From: Streptomyces sp. YPW6
GTDB taxonomy: Bacteria > Actinomycetota > Actinomycetes > Streptomycetales > Streptomycetaceae
Direction of reading: 5' to 3'
Assembly (NCBI RefSeq): GCF_018866325.1
Contig: NZ_CP076457.1
Location: 3,073,001 to 3,137,000 of the forward strand
DNA length: 64,000 nt
The first letter of the stretch is position 1, and every line of letters starts with the position of its first letter. Positions 1 through 7,932 of this stretch are shown here, piece after piece. The position numbers and the translations under genes are program-made. The notes beneath the pieces were generated by a model. It did not search any database. It was not told the DNA's origin and saw only the letters and a program-made list of their open reading frames with translations.

Positions 1-631
1 CCCGTTCGCGGTACGACCCCGAAAGCAGGCCGGAGACCACGCTGTTGAGGTAGTGCACGAGCACCGGCCGGACGTGGCCGCTGCCGAACCGGTGGTCGAG
101 GTCGGTGAGCGCGGTGGTCATCGCCCGCACCGCCTCGACATCGGACATCCCCACCCGGGTCCCCGCGGTCCGCTCGACCTGGGCGTCCGGGCCCGAGATC
201 AGCCAGTCCCGGCTGGGCTCGACGAGCGCGGACGCGGCGACCGCCGACCCGGTGAGCTGATCCCTGCGGCCCACGTCGCCGCGCCACAGCTCGCAGACCT
301 GCTCGACGGCCCCGGCGACGGTCGGCGCGTACTGGAGGCCGACGCCCGAGGAGAGGTTCTTGCCGTTGGCCATGCCGATCTCGTCGATCGTGACCGTACG
401 GCCCAGCTTGCGGCCCAGCGCCTCGGCGATGATCCCCGGGGCCCGGCCCCGGGGCTGCTGCCCCCGCAGCCAACGGGCCACGGAGGTCTTGTCGTAGCGC
501 AGATCGAGCCCCCGTTCGGCGCCGACCATGTTCACCCGGCGCGCGAGGCCCGCGTTGGAGCAGGCCGCCTCCTGGATGAGCGTCTGGAGCCGTTCGTTGG
601 GCTGGCGGGCTACGAGAGGCCTTGCAGCCAT
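1..631 (-). CDS. Streptomyces regulatory protein, N-terminal part (cut by window edge)
   Basis: The gene reads leftward from ATG at 631 and runs off the left edge, so about 210 N-terminal residues are visible. The protein begins MAARPLVARQPNERLQTLI and contains a basic segment (VARWLRGQQPRGRAP) that looks like a degenerate HTH, followed by a region typical of large actinomycete regulators with C-terminal TPR repeats (the NsdA-like group). AGGGGG at 633-638, just upstream on the minus strand, supports this start. It is divergent from the Prim-Pol-like gene. The C-terminal half is not in the window, so the TPR assignment comes from family resemblance and not from sequence seen here. Confidence 0.6.
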   Translation of the reverse strand, partial: MAARPLVARQPNERLQTLIQEAACSNAGLARRVNMVGAERGLDLRYDKTSVARWLRGQQPRGRAPGIIAEALGRKLGRTVTIDEIGMANGKNLSSGVGLQYAPTVAGAVEQVCELWRGDVGRRDQLTGSAVAASALVEPSRDWLISGPDAQVERTAGTRVGMSDVEAVRAMTTALTDLDHRFGSGHVRPVLVHYLNSVVSGLLSGSYRER

Positions 632-906
632 ATGTCCCCCTGAAGCATCGGTTATGTGCAGTGATCGGTGAAAGGGATCACTGCCCGGCACATACACAAG
701 AAATGCGCATATTCCATCGGCATTCGGTACGGGCATGGCGCGTCGCACCGTCGCGGAGGGCCGGAAGCGGTCCTGGGCGGCGGTCCTGGAGGTGGTTACC
801 CGCCCTTCGGTGCGAGACCTCGCGCGCGCCCCCGCCCGTGCACCGATGCGCCCCACGTGCAGGATCGATGCGCCGGGCACCGGTTCAGGGGAGGCCGTAA
901 CCCCAG

Positions 907-1608
907 GTGACGGCGGAAGTTGTGCTGGGCGTGGAGAAGCCCATCGGAGTCACGGAAGCCGCACAGGTCCCCCAGCAGCGGAGCGAGCTGCTGCTCGACG
1001 CCGCAGTGCGGTATGCGGAAGAACGTCACTGGGACGTGTTCCCCGGCACCTGGCTGGAGGCGGTGGGCGGCGGGGAGCGGTGTTCCTGCGGCGACGCCGG
1101 CTGCGCCCTGCCCGGGGCACACGCGGACCGGCCGGACTGGGCGGGCCAGTCGACCGGCAGCGGTGCCGCGGCCCGGCGGATGTGGTCCAGGCAGCCCCGC
1201 GCCTCGGTGCTGCTGCCGACCGGCCGGTCCTTCGACGCGCTGGAGGTGCCCGAGGCGGCGGGCTTCCTGGCGCTGGCCCGGATGGAGCGGATGGACCTGA
1301 CGCTCGGCCCGGTCACCTGCACCCCCGACCGCCGGATGCTGTTCTTCGTGCTGCCGGGCGGCGCCGCCAAGGCCGCCGAGCTGGTGCGCGCGCTCGGCTG
1401 GAACGCCGCGGCGATCGATCTGACCGGCCGCGGCGAGGGCCACTACATCGCCGCCCCGCCCACCCGGGTCGGCGGCCGGGGAGCCGTGCAGTGGGCCTGC
1501 GGCCCCACCAACGCCAACCGCTGGCTGCCCGACGTGGACGAGCTGATCAGCCCGCTGGCGTACGCCTGCGCCCGGGAGGCGGCCGCCGCCCGCACCCGGA
1601 CCGCCTAG
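907..1608 (+). CDS. Bifunctional DNA primase/polymerase (Prim-Pol) N-terminal-domain protein
   Basis: A 233-residue soluble protein. The centre (about residues 20-215) resembles the Prim-Pol domain of actinobacterial proteins: AVRYAEERHWDVFPGTW near the start, a Cys-rich loop (CSCGDAGCALPGAH), and late AAPPTR and GAVQWACGPT motifs. The usual catalytic acidic pair is not obvious, so a true primase activity is doubtful. Many Streptomyces carry such stand-alone relatives of unknown role. GTG at 907 is taken as the start, and AGGGGAGG at 887-894 is rather distant from it. GTG codons at 922 and 931 are alternatives. It is transcribed towards the ABC transporter pair but separated from it by about 60 bp. 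Confidence 0.6.
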   Translation: MTAEVVLGVEKPIGVTEAAQVPQQRSELLLDAAVRYAEERHWDVFPGTWLEAVGGGERCSCGDAGCALPGAHADRPDWAGQSTGSGAAARRMWSRQPRASVLLPTGRSFDALEVPEAAGFLALARMERMDLTLGPVTCTPDRRMLFFVLPGGAAKAAELVRALGWNAAAIDLTGRGEGHYIAAPPTRVGGRGAVQWACGPTNANRWLPDVDELISPLAYACAREAAAARTRTA

Positions 1609-1667
1609 GAGACCGGGAGCCTTTCGTAGGGTGTCCTCATCACGTGGGGACATCGAAAGGCTGTGCC

Positions 1668-2531
1668 ATGCCGGACCGGGCAGATGCACGTAGGACGTCG
1701 GACGCGGCGACAGAGACCGCGACGAGCGGGGCGACGGACGCGGCGACGGGCGGGGCGCACGAGGTGCGGCCCGCCGTCCGTGTGCAAGGGCTGTGGAAGC
1801 GGTTCGGGGAGCAGGTCGCGGTCGCGGGGATCGATCTGGAGCTGCCCGCGGGCAAGTTCATCGGGCTGGTGGGGCCCAACGGTGCGGGCAAGACGACGAC
1901 GCTCTCGATGGTCACCGGGCTGTTGCGGCCCGACCTGGGGAAGATCGAGGTCGCGGGCCACGACGTGTGGACGGACCCGGTCGAGGTGAAGTCCCGGATC
2001 GGGGTGCTGCCGGAGGGGCTGCGGCTGTTCGAGCGGCTGTCCGGCCGTGAACTGCTGGCGTACAACGGCCGGCTGCGCGGGCTGCCGGGCGACGAGGTGG
2101 ACCAGCGGGCCACGCAGTTGCTGGACGTGCTGGATCTCGCGGGCTCGCAGCACAAGCTGGTCGTCGACTACTCGACCGGTATGCGGAAGAAGATCGGGCT
2201 CGCGGCAGCCCTGCTCCACAATCCCGAAGTGCTCTTCCTGGACGAGCCGTTCGAGGGCGTCGACCCGGTGTCGGCGCAGACCATCCGGGGCGTGCTGGAG
2301 CGCTACACCCGGTCCGGCGCGACCGTGGTCTTCTCCAGCCATGTGATGGAGCTGGTGGAGTCGCTGTGCGACTGGGTCGCCGTGATGGCGGCGGGCCGGA
2401 TCACGGCGCGGGGCACGCTGGCGCAGGTGCGCGGCGACGCGCCCTCCCTCCAGAGCGCCTTTCTCGAACTGGTCGGCGCGGGCGGCCGGGACGACGGGGA
2501 CTCCCTCGACTGGCTGGGCGGCTCCCGATGA
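1668..2531 (+). CDS. ABC transporter ATP-binding protein
   Basis: A 287-residue ATPase subunit of an ABC-2 type exporter. After a Thr/Ala-rich N-terminal tail of about 35 residues come Walker A (GPNGAGKTT), an ABC signature in the variant form DYSTGMRKK, Walker B (VLFLDEPFEG) and the switch His (FSSHVMEL). ATG at 1668 follows AAAGG at 1656-1660. An upstream in-frame extension exists but has no ribosome site and atypical composition. Its TGA overlaps the ATG of the permease gene, implying translational coupling. The substrate cannot be told from sequence. Confidence 0.9.
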   Translation: MPDRADARRTSDAATETATSGATDAATGGAHEVRPAVRVQGLWKRFGEQVAVAGIDLELPAGKFIGLVGPNGAGKTTTLSMVTGLLRPDLGKIEVAGHDVWTDPVEVKSRIGVLPEGLRLFERLSGRELLAYNGRLRGLPGDEVDQRATQLLDVLDLAGSQHKLVVDYSTGMRKKIGLAAALLHNPEVLFLDEPFEGVDPVSAQTIRGVLERYTRSGATVVFSSHVMELVESLCDWVAVMAAGRITARGTLAQVRGDAPSLQSAFLELVGAGGRDDGDSLDWLGGSR

Positions 2532-4168
2532 GCGTGCTGGACACCCCGGTCTCCACGGCCGCCCCGGTCGCGCCGACGGCGGGTCTGACCCCGGTCTTCG
2601 TCCGTCTCAAGCTGGCCCTGCTGCGCAACGGGCTGCGGCAGTCGTCCGGGCGGAGGGCGGCGTTCATCGTCTCTCTCGTCCTCAGCCTGCTGCTCGCCGC
2701 GGGCCAGGTGCTGGGCCTGGTCCTGCTGCGCGGCAACGAGCACGCGGGCACCGTCGTGGTGCTGCTCACGGGAGTCCTGGCGCTGGGCTGGGCGGTGCTG
2801 CCGCTGTTCTTCCCGAGCGGTGACGACACGCTCGACCCGACCCGGCTGGTGATGCTGCCGCTGCGGCCCGAGCCGCTGGTCCGGGCCCTGTTGGTGTCCT
2901 CGATGATCGGTATCGGCCCGCTGTTCACGCTGTGCCTGGTCGTCGGCTCGGTCCTGGCGCTGGCGCACGGGGCGGCGGGCGTGGTGTTCGCGGTGCTCGC
3001 GGTCCCGCTGACGATGCTGCTGTGCGTGGCGCTGTCGCGGGCGGTGGCGACGGCCAACGTACGGCTGCTGAACTCCCGCAAGGGCCGCGACCTCGCGGTG
3101 CTGAGCGGGCTGGTCATCGCGGTGGGCATCCAGTTCGTCAACTTCGGCGCGCAGCGGCTCGGCCGGGCGGGCGGGCTCTCCACGCTGGACCCGGCGGCGA
3201 GCGTGGTGCGCTGGCTGCCCGGCGCCTCCGCCGTGGCGTCGGTGGACGCGGCCTCGGACGGGGCGTACGGGGTCGCCGCCGCTCAGCTCCTGATCACGGT
3301 GGCGGCCCTGGCGGCGCTGTTGTGGCTGTGGCAGCGGAGTCTGGTGAAGCTGATGACCGCGCCGGACGGTTCGACCCTGGCGGCGGCGGAGCCGGCCCGC
3401 GAGAAGGCGTCGGGCCAGGGTGGGCTTTCGGCGCTGCTGCCGGAGGGCCGTACGGCGACGGTGATGCAGCGCAGTCTGCGGTACGTGGCCCGGGACCCGA
3501 AGACCAAGGCGGCCTGGGTGACGGCGCTGGCGGTCGGTGCGATCGTGCCGCTGCTCAACGCGGTCCAGGGCACCGGATCGGTCTACTTCGCGTGCTTCGC
3601 CGCCGGGATGCTCGGCATGCAGATGTACAACCAGTTCGGCCAGGACACCTCGGCCTTCTGGATGGTGGCGCTGACGATCTCCTCGCCCCGGGACGCGTAC
3701 GTCGAACTGCGGGCTCGGGCGCTGGTCCTGCTGCTGCTCACCCTGCCGTTCACGCTGCTGGTGTGCGGGGTGACGGCGGCGGTGATCGGTGACTGGCGGT
3801 CGCTGCCGGGCGCGCTCGGCCTGTCCTGCGCGCTGCTGGGTTCGATGCTGGCGACGGGCGCGGTGGCCTCGGCGCTGTTCCCGTACTCGATTCCGCAGGA
3901 GGGCGCGTTCAAGAACGTGGTGCCCGGACAGGGCGGTCTGGCCTGGATCTCGATCCTCGGCGGCATGCTGGCCGCCGCGCTGCTGTCCGCGCCGGTGATC
4001 GTGCCGACCGTCTGGATGCACGTCGGGGGCCATCACGACGCGCTGTGGCTGATGGTGCCGGGCGGGTCGGTGTACGGGGCGCTGGTCGGGTGGGCGGGGC
4101 TGCGGTTCGCGGCCTCGCGCACGGCGAACCGGCTGCCGGAGATCCTGGCGGCGGTCAGCAAGGGCTGA
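2528..4168 (+). CDS. ABC transporter membrane permease
   Basis: A 546-residue integral membrane protein starting in the ATGA overlap with the ATPase gene. Long hydrophobic segments alternate along its whole length (for example FIVSLVLSLLLAAGQVLGLVLL, VVVLLTGVLALGWAVLPLFF and LVLLLLTLPFTLLVCGVTAAVI), consistent with about 12 membrane passes, which is larger than a single-domain ABC-2 permease. It pairs with the upstream ATPase to form an exporter of unknown substrate. No additional gene follows; the downstream gap holds a 28-bp tandem repeat. Confidence 0.85.
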   Translation: MSVLDTPVSTAAPVAPTAGLTPVFVRLKLALLRNGLRQSSGRRAAFIVSLVLSLLLAAGQVLGLVLLRGNEHAGTVVVLLTGVLALGWAVLPLFFPSGDDTLDPTRLVMLPLRPEPLVRALLVSSMIGIGPLFTLCLVVGSVLALAHGAAGVVFAVLAVPLTMLLCVALSRAVATANVRLLNSRKGRDLAVLSGLVIAVGIQFVNFGAQRLGRAGGLSTLDPAASVVRWLPGASAVASVDAASDGAYGVAAAQLLITVAALAALLWLWQRSLVKLMTAPDGSTLAAAEPAREKASGQGGLSALLPEGRTATVMQRSLRYVARDPKTKAAWVTALAVGAIVPLLNAVQGTGSVYFACFAAGMLGMQMYNQFGQDTSAFWMVALTISSPRDAYVELRARALVLLLLTLPFTLLVCGVTAAVIGDWRSLPGALGLSCALLGSMLATGAVASALFPYSIPQEGAFKNVVPGQGGLAWISILGGMLAAALLSAPVIVPTVWMHVGGHHDALWLMVPGGSVYGALVGWAGLRFAASRTANRLPEILAAVSKG

Positions 4169-4210
4169 GCCGCCGCCCTCGACGGAGGTGAAGGGCCGGG
4201 GCCGGGGCCG

Positions 4211-4322
4211 GGATGCCCGCGGGCCGGGGCCCGGGCCTGGATGCCCGCGGGCCGGGGCCCGGGCCTGGATGCCCGCGGGCCGGGGCCCGGGCCTGGATGC
4301 CCGCGGGCCGGGACCCACGGGC
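4211..4322. repeat. 28-bp GC-rich tandem repeat, about four copies
   Basis: A unit beginning GGATGCCCGCGGGCC recurs at 4211, 4239, 4267 and 4295 with no spacer between copies; the last copy degenerates near 4310. Each unit contains the self-complementary cores CCCGCGGG and GGGGCCCGGG, so the transcript could fold into several hairpins. The array sits between the 3' ends of two convergent genes, so it may act in transcription termination. It has no spacers and is not a CRISPR. Confidence 0.85.
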
Positions 4323-4392
4323 CCCGGGGCCCGCGGACCACCGGCTGCGGACCACGGGCCACGGTCCACCCGCCACGGTTACCAGCTACCAG

Positions 4393-5286
4393 CTACGGGG
4401 AGACCGGTTCGCGGTCGCCGTGGTTGTCCTCCGCGAGCTGTTCCAGGAACGGCTCCACCGCGGCCCGCCAGCCCTCCGGCTGGTCGTAGTGGACGAGGTG
4501 GCCGGCGTCCGCCACCTCCGCGTACTGGCCGCGGGGCAGGACCCGGACCATCTCCTGCGCCTCGGCGCGGCCCAGTTCCCCGTCGAGGCCGCGCAGCACC
4601 AGGGCGGGGCACCGGACCTGCGCCAGCTCCTCCCAGTGGGCGTCGAAGACCCAGGTGGCGCGGGAGCGGAGCATCTGACGGCGGGAGAAGACCGGGCGCC
4701 AGCCGTCCTCGCCCTCGGTCATCACCTCCGCGTAGAACTCGCCGCGCGCGGGGCTCGGCCGCTCCACCCAGGGGTCGTCCTCGCCGAACCACTTCCGTAC
4801 GTCGGCGAGAGTGGCGAAGGGCAGCGGCCAGGAGTCGAACCAGTCGCTCCACTCGCGCTGGGAAGCCGCCCCGAGGGCGGAGGCCCGCATGTCGCAGATG
4901 ACGACGGCGCGGACGAGGTCGGGGCGCTTGGCCGCGAGCTGCCAGCCGGTGAGGGCACCCATGGCATGGCCGACGACCGTGACCGGGCCGAGCCCGAGCT
5001 GTTCGATCGCGGCCTCGGCGTCGGAGACGTAGGCGTCGCGGGTGTACGGGCCGTCGGCGGGCTTGTCACTGCGGCCGTGGCCACGCTGGTCGAGGCCGAC
5101 CGCGCGGTACCGCTCGGCGAGCCAGCGAGCGGTCGGGGCCCAGTGCGAGGCCCGGCCCATCAGCCCGTGCAGCAGTAAGACCCCGGGAGCGCCGGCCGCT
5201 TCCGCGCGCTCCTTGGGCGGGTCGGCGAACTCCCATGCCGCGAGGCTCACGCCGTCGGTTCCGGTTACGTCGATGCGCCGCACCAT
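4393..5286 (-). CDS. Alpha/beta hydrolase-fold protein with Ala at the nucleophile position
   Basis: A 297-residue protein with the alpha/beta hydrolase layout: oxyanion-side HG at residues 40-41, DQRGHGRSDKP at about 66-77, the nucleophile elbow at 106-110, and a late ADAGHLVHYDQP segment with the expected His. The elbow reads G-H-A-M-G where the family has G-H-S-x-G, so the nucleophilic Ser is replaced by Ala (codon GCC). Either the protein is non-hydrolytic or it uses another mechanism. ATG at 5286 begins the conserved region (MVRRIDVTG); an upstream in-frame ATG at 5400 adds atypical sequence. A LexA-box-like palindrome lies 57 bp upstream. Confidence 0.85.
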   Translation of the reverse strand: MVRRIDVTGTDGVSLAAWEFADPPKERAEAAGAPGVLLLHGLMGRASHWAPTARWLAERYRAVGLDQRGHGRSDKPADGPYTRDAYVSDAEAAIEQLGLGPVTVVGHAMGALTGWQLAAKRPDLVRAVVICDMRASALGAASQREWSDWFDSWPLPFATLADVRKWFGEDDPWVERPSPARGEFYAEVMTEGEDGWRPVFSRRQMLRSRATWVFDAHWEELAQVRCPALVLRGLDGELGRAEAQEMVRVLPRGQYAEVADAGHLVHYDQPEGWRAAVEPFLEQLAEDNHGDREPVSP

Positions 5287-5342
5287 CGTCCTGGCACCCC
5301 CTTCTGGATCCTCGGTCACCGTGTGGTCGCGCCGCCAGGCTA

Positions 5343-5358
5343 TCGAACTTGTATTCGA
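5343..5358. promoter_or_regulatory. LexA/SOS-box-like palindrome upstream of the hydrolase gene
   Basis: TCGAACTTGTATTCGA has inverted TCGAA/TTCGA arms and resembles the actinobacterial SOS box TCGAAC-N4-GTTCGA, differing by A for G at the start of the second half. On the minus strand a TAGCCT -10-like hexamer lies directly next to it (5342-5337), so a bound repressor would block the promoter of the gene at 5286. The match is imperfect and no binding data are available. Confidence 0.4.
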
Positions 5359-5892
5359 AAACAGGGTTCCGCCACCCAACACCCCACGTTCGGGTGACAC
5401 CGGTCAAGGATTGATGCCGACCGGCCTGGGGAGATCTTCAGCGGGAGGCGGGCCGCTCGGGGACAGGGGCCCGCGGGACCTGACCTGAAGAGCTCGGGGC
5501 TCCAGGTCAGCACAGGGGAGGAATGGCCCCGGCGTCTTCGGACGCCGGGGCAGCTCTCTGTCCGGAGACGGTCGTCGGCAGCACCGGTCCGCAGACGGCT
5601 GTCGACGGCGTCGGTCCGGAGAGGACCCTCGGCGGGCTTGCCCCGGAGACGACCGTCGGCGGTCTCGACAACGATGGCACCTGTGCGGTGCGCGTGATGG
5701 TGCGACGGGCGCATTCCCTGCTCCCTCCCCGACCGTGCCGACCGGAGCCGGCCGACACCTCAGGTCCTCTGCCCTGGCATCAGCCTGGCATGTGACGCGT
5801 CCGGGCGCTGCCGTTCCGGACGGAAACCGGCGAGCGCACATCACGGTTGTGTTGCCGCGCGGCAACGGCGCCGCCGCGGGGCGGCGGCGCTG
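5359..5892. other. Intergenic region with degenerate short repeats
   Basis: There is no convincing gene in this 534-bp gap between two minus-strand genes. From about 5550 to 5680 a motif of the type GGAGACGGTCGTCGGC recurs imperfectly four times (GGAGACGGTC, GCAGACGGCT, GGAGAGGACC, GGAGACGACC). Open frames across it are low-complexity and lack ribosome sites. Confidence 0.4.
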
Positions 5893-6585
5893 TCAGCGCT
5901 TGGCGACGAACACGTGCGAGGCGATGTCGGCGTCCAGCTCGGCCGCCTCCCCGCTGGAGCCGACCAGCACCCCGCCGGGCGACTCGGTGACACTGACGAC
6001 AGACCCGGGCTGCACCCCGGCCCTGCGCAGCGTGTACATCAGCTGGGCGTCGGTCTGGATCGGCTCCCCGATCCGCCGCACCACGACGGTCTTGCCGTCG
6101 GCCCCCGGGTCCAGCTCGGCCAGGCTCACCATGGAGGCGTCCAGGAACGACTCGGCCCCGGCCTTCTCGCCCAGCTCCTCCAGGCCCGGGATGGGGTTCC
6201 CGTACGGCGACTCCGTCGGGTGGCGCAGCAGCTCCAGCACCCGCCGCTCCACCGCCTCGCTCATCACGTGCTCCCAGCGACAGGCCTCGGCGTGGACCTG
6301 CTCCCACTCCAGGCCGATCACATCGACGAGCAGGCACTCGGCGAGCCGGTGCTTGCGCATGACGCGGGTGGCGAGGCGGCGGCCCTCCTCGGTCAGCTCC
6401 AGATGGCGGTCCCCCGCGACCTGGACCAGTCCGTCCCGCTCCATGCGGGCCACCGTCTGACTGACGGTCGGACCGCTCTGGTCCAACCGTTCGGCGATAC
6501 GGGCACGCATGGGGACCACACCTTCCTCTTCCAGTTCGAGGATGGTGCGGAGATACATCTCCGTGGTGTCGATCAGTCCGGACAT
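5893..6585 (-). CDS. dmdR1: DmdR1-type divalent-metal (iron)-dependent repressor, DtxR/IdeR family
   Basis: A 230-residue Fe(II)-dependent repressor that in Streptomyces controls siderophore and iron-uptake genes. It has an N-terminal winged HTH (MRARIAERLDQSGPTVSQTVARMERDGLV region), a dimerisation/metal domain and a C-terminal SH3-like domain (about 150-230). The metal ligands sit at exactly the DtxR positions: Met10, His79, Glu83, His98, Cys102, Glu105 and His106. The length equals that of characterised DmdR1. It is divergent from the SIS-domain gene with 231 bp between them. A 230-codon antiparallel ORF overlaps almost the whole gene. Confidence 0.95.
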   Translation of the reverse strand: MSGLIDTTEMYLRTILELEEEGVVPMRARIAERLDQSGPTVSQTVARMERDGLVQVAGDRHLELTEEGRRLATRVMRKHRLAECLLVDVIGLEWEQVHAEACRWEHVMSEAVERRVLELLRHPTESPYGNPIPGLEELGEKAGAESFLDASMVSLAELDPGADGKTVVVRRIGEPIQTDAQLMYTLRRAGVQPGSVVSVTESPGGVLVGSSGEAAELDADIASHVFVAKR

Positions 6586-6816
6586 ACGTGCCCCTCGATG
6601 CAGTGACTAGAGGACTAGAGAACGTCGTGCGATGGCCCTGCACCAATTCTGACGCATGGCGCGGACAACCGTGCCGCCCCCGTGCGAGCGGGTGCGGGCG
6701 CGGACGCCGGGCGGTATTGACAGCCCACTGGTCCAGACCGCAACGTGATCGGCGGCACAGGCATTCCCGGGCCGCCGCACGCCCGCCCCACCCCCCGTCG
6801 AAAGGGCTCTCCCTCC

Positions 6817-7572
6817 ATGAGCGACAGCAAGCTGGCCGGTCAGTTCTTCGATGCGGCGATCGACCTGCTGGCACGGGTGCGGGACGAGGAGGCGGAGAGC
6901 ATCGCCGCCGCCGGCGCGGCCGTCGCGGACACCGTCGAGTCGGGCGGCCGGCTCTTCGCCTTCGGTGCGGGCCACTCCTCGCTGGCCGCCCAGGACGTCG
7001 TCTACCGCGCGGGCGGCCTCGCCCTGATGAACCTGCTCACCGTGCCCGGCGTGGTCGGCGTGGACGTCATGCCCGCCCCGCTCGGCTCGGCGCTGGAGCG
7101 GGTCGACGGGCTGGCCTCGGCCGTTCTGGACTCCAGCCCCGCCACCGCCGGGGATCTCCTGGTGATCATCTCGCTGTCCGGGCGCAACGCCCTGCCGGTC
7201 GAGATGGCGCAGAACGCCCGTGCCCTCGGGCTGAAGGTCATCGGCGTCACCTCGGTCGCGTACGCGGAGCACACCCGTTCCCGGCACGCCTCCGGCGGCT
7301 TCCTGCGGGACCACTGCGACATCGTCCTGGACAGCAAGATCGCGATCGGCGACGCGGAGCTGACGGTCCCCGGTGTCGAGGCCCCGTTCGCCCCCGCCTC
7401 GACCGTGGTGACCAGCGCGATCATGCAGTCGATGCTGGCGGCCGCCGTGGAACGGCTGGTGGCCCGGGGGGTCGAGCCGCCGATGCTGCGCTCGGGGAAC
7501 GTGGACGGCGGCCACGAGTGGAACGGCCGGGTCATGACGGAGAACCGGGACCGGATCTTCTACCGCCACTGA
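6817..7572 (+). CDS. SIS-domain (phosphosugar isomerase-like) protein
   Basis: A 251-residue cytosolic protein. The SIS fold signature appears as GGRLFAFGAGHSSLAAQDVVYRAGG (about 40-65) and GDLLVIISLSGRNALPVEMAQNARALGLKVIGVTS (about 112-146), where the SLSGRN loop would contact sugar phosphate. The C-terminal NVDGGHEWNGRVM resembles bacterial phosphoheptose/sugar isomerase relatives of the UPF0309 type. ATG at 6817 follows AAAGGG at 6801-6806. Earlier in-frame codons give proline/arginine-rich sequence unlike the family. The divergent pairing with dmdR1 suggests a shared promoter region. Confidence 0.85.
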   Translation: MSDSKLAGQFFDAAIDLLARVRDEEAESIAAAGAAVADTVESGGRLFAFGAGHSSLAAQDVVYRAGGLALMNLLTVPGVVGVDVMPAPLGSALERVDGLASAVLDSSPATAGDLLVIISLSGRNALPVEMAQNARALGLKVIGVTSVAYAEHTRSRHASGGFLRDHCDIVLDSKIAIGDAELTVPGVEAPFAPASTVVTSAIMQSMLAAAVERLVARGVEPPMLRSGNVDGGHEWNGRVMTENRDRIFYRH

Positions 7573-7932
7573 GCCCGCCCCTCCGGCGGTCCCGGCCACC
7601 GCCACCGCCACCGGCCACCGCCACCGGCCCCGCGCCCCGGGAGCCGAGCGAGCTGGGCGTCGAGCACGTCGTGCAGGACCCCACCGGCCCCGGACCCCCG
7701 AAAGCCGCACACGCAGGACTCCCCGGGCCGCCGCCCCGTCGCCCTGCTCGTCGGGGCCCGGGGCAGCCGCGCGGCATGCGGACGGCTCCGGCAGGTTGCC
7801 GGAAGCGGGCAGGCAACGGCGCACACCGCTGCCCGCTCCCGTTCTTGCTCTTCCGTCTTCCGATCGCGCAAGCTGGGCGCGCGGGGGGGGGCACGGGGCA
7901 CCACGCCGATGAGCAGAGCAAGGGGTGGGCGG
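7573..7932. other. Intergenic, CCACCG-rich
   Basis: A 360-bp gap between two plus-strand genes. The first part (7595-7640) repeats the hexamer CCACCG or CCGGCC, and a G8 run lies at 7883-7890. No gene or clear terminator was recognised. A good ribosome site (AGGGG at 7921-7925) at the right end belongs to the next gene. Confidence 0.4.

Noticed and set aside
4211..4322. Possible CRISPR array (28-bp repeats)
   Set aside because: Copies are directly adjacent with no spacers and no cas genes are present.
2303..4369. 688-codon minus-strand ORF opposite the ABC permease
   Set aside because: Arg/Gln/Pro-rich antisense frame of a clear membrane-protein gene, with no ribosome site or family pattern.
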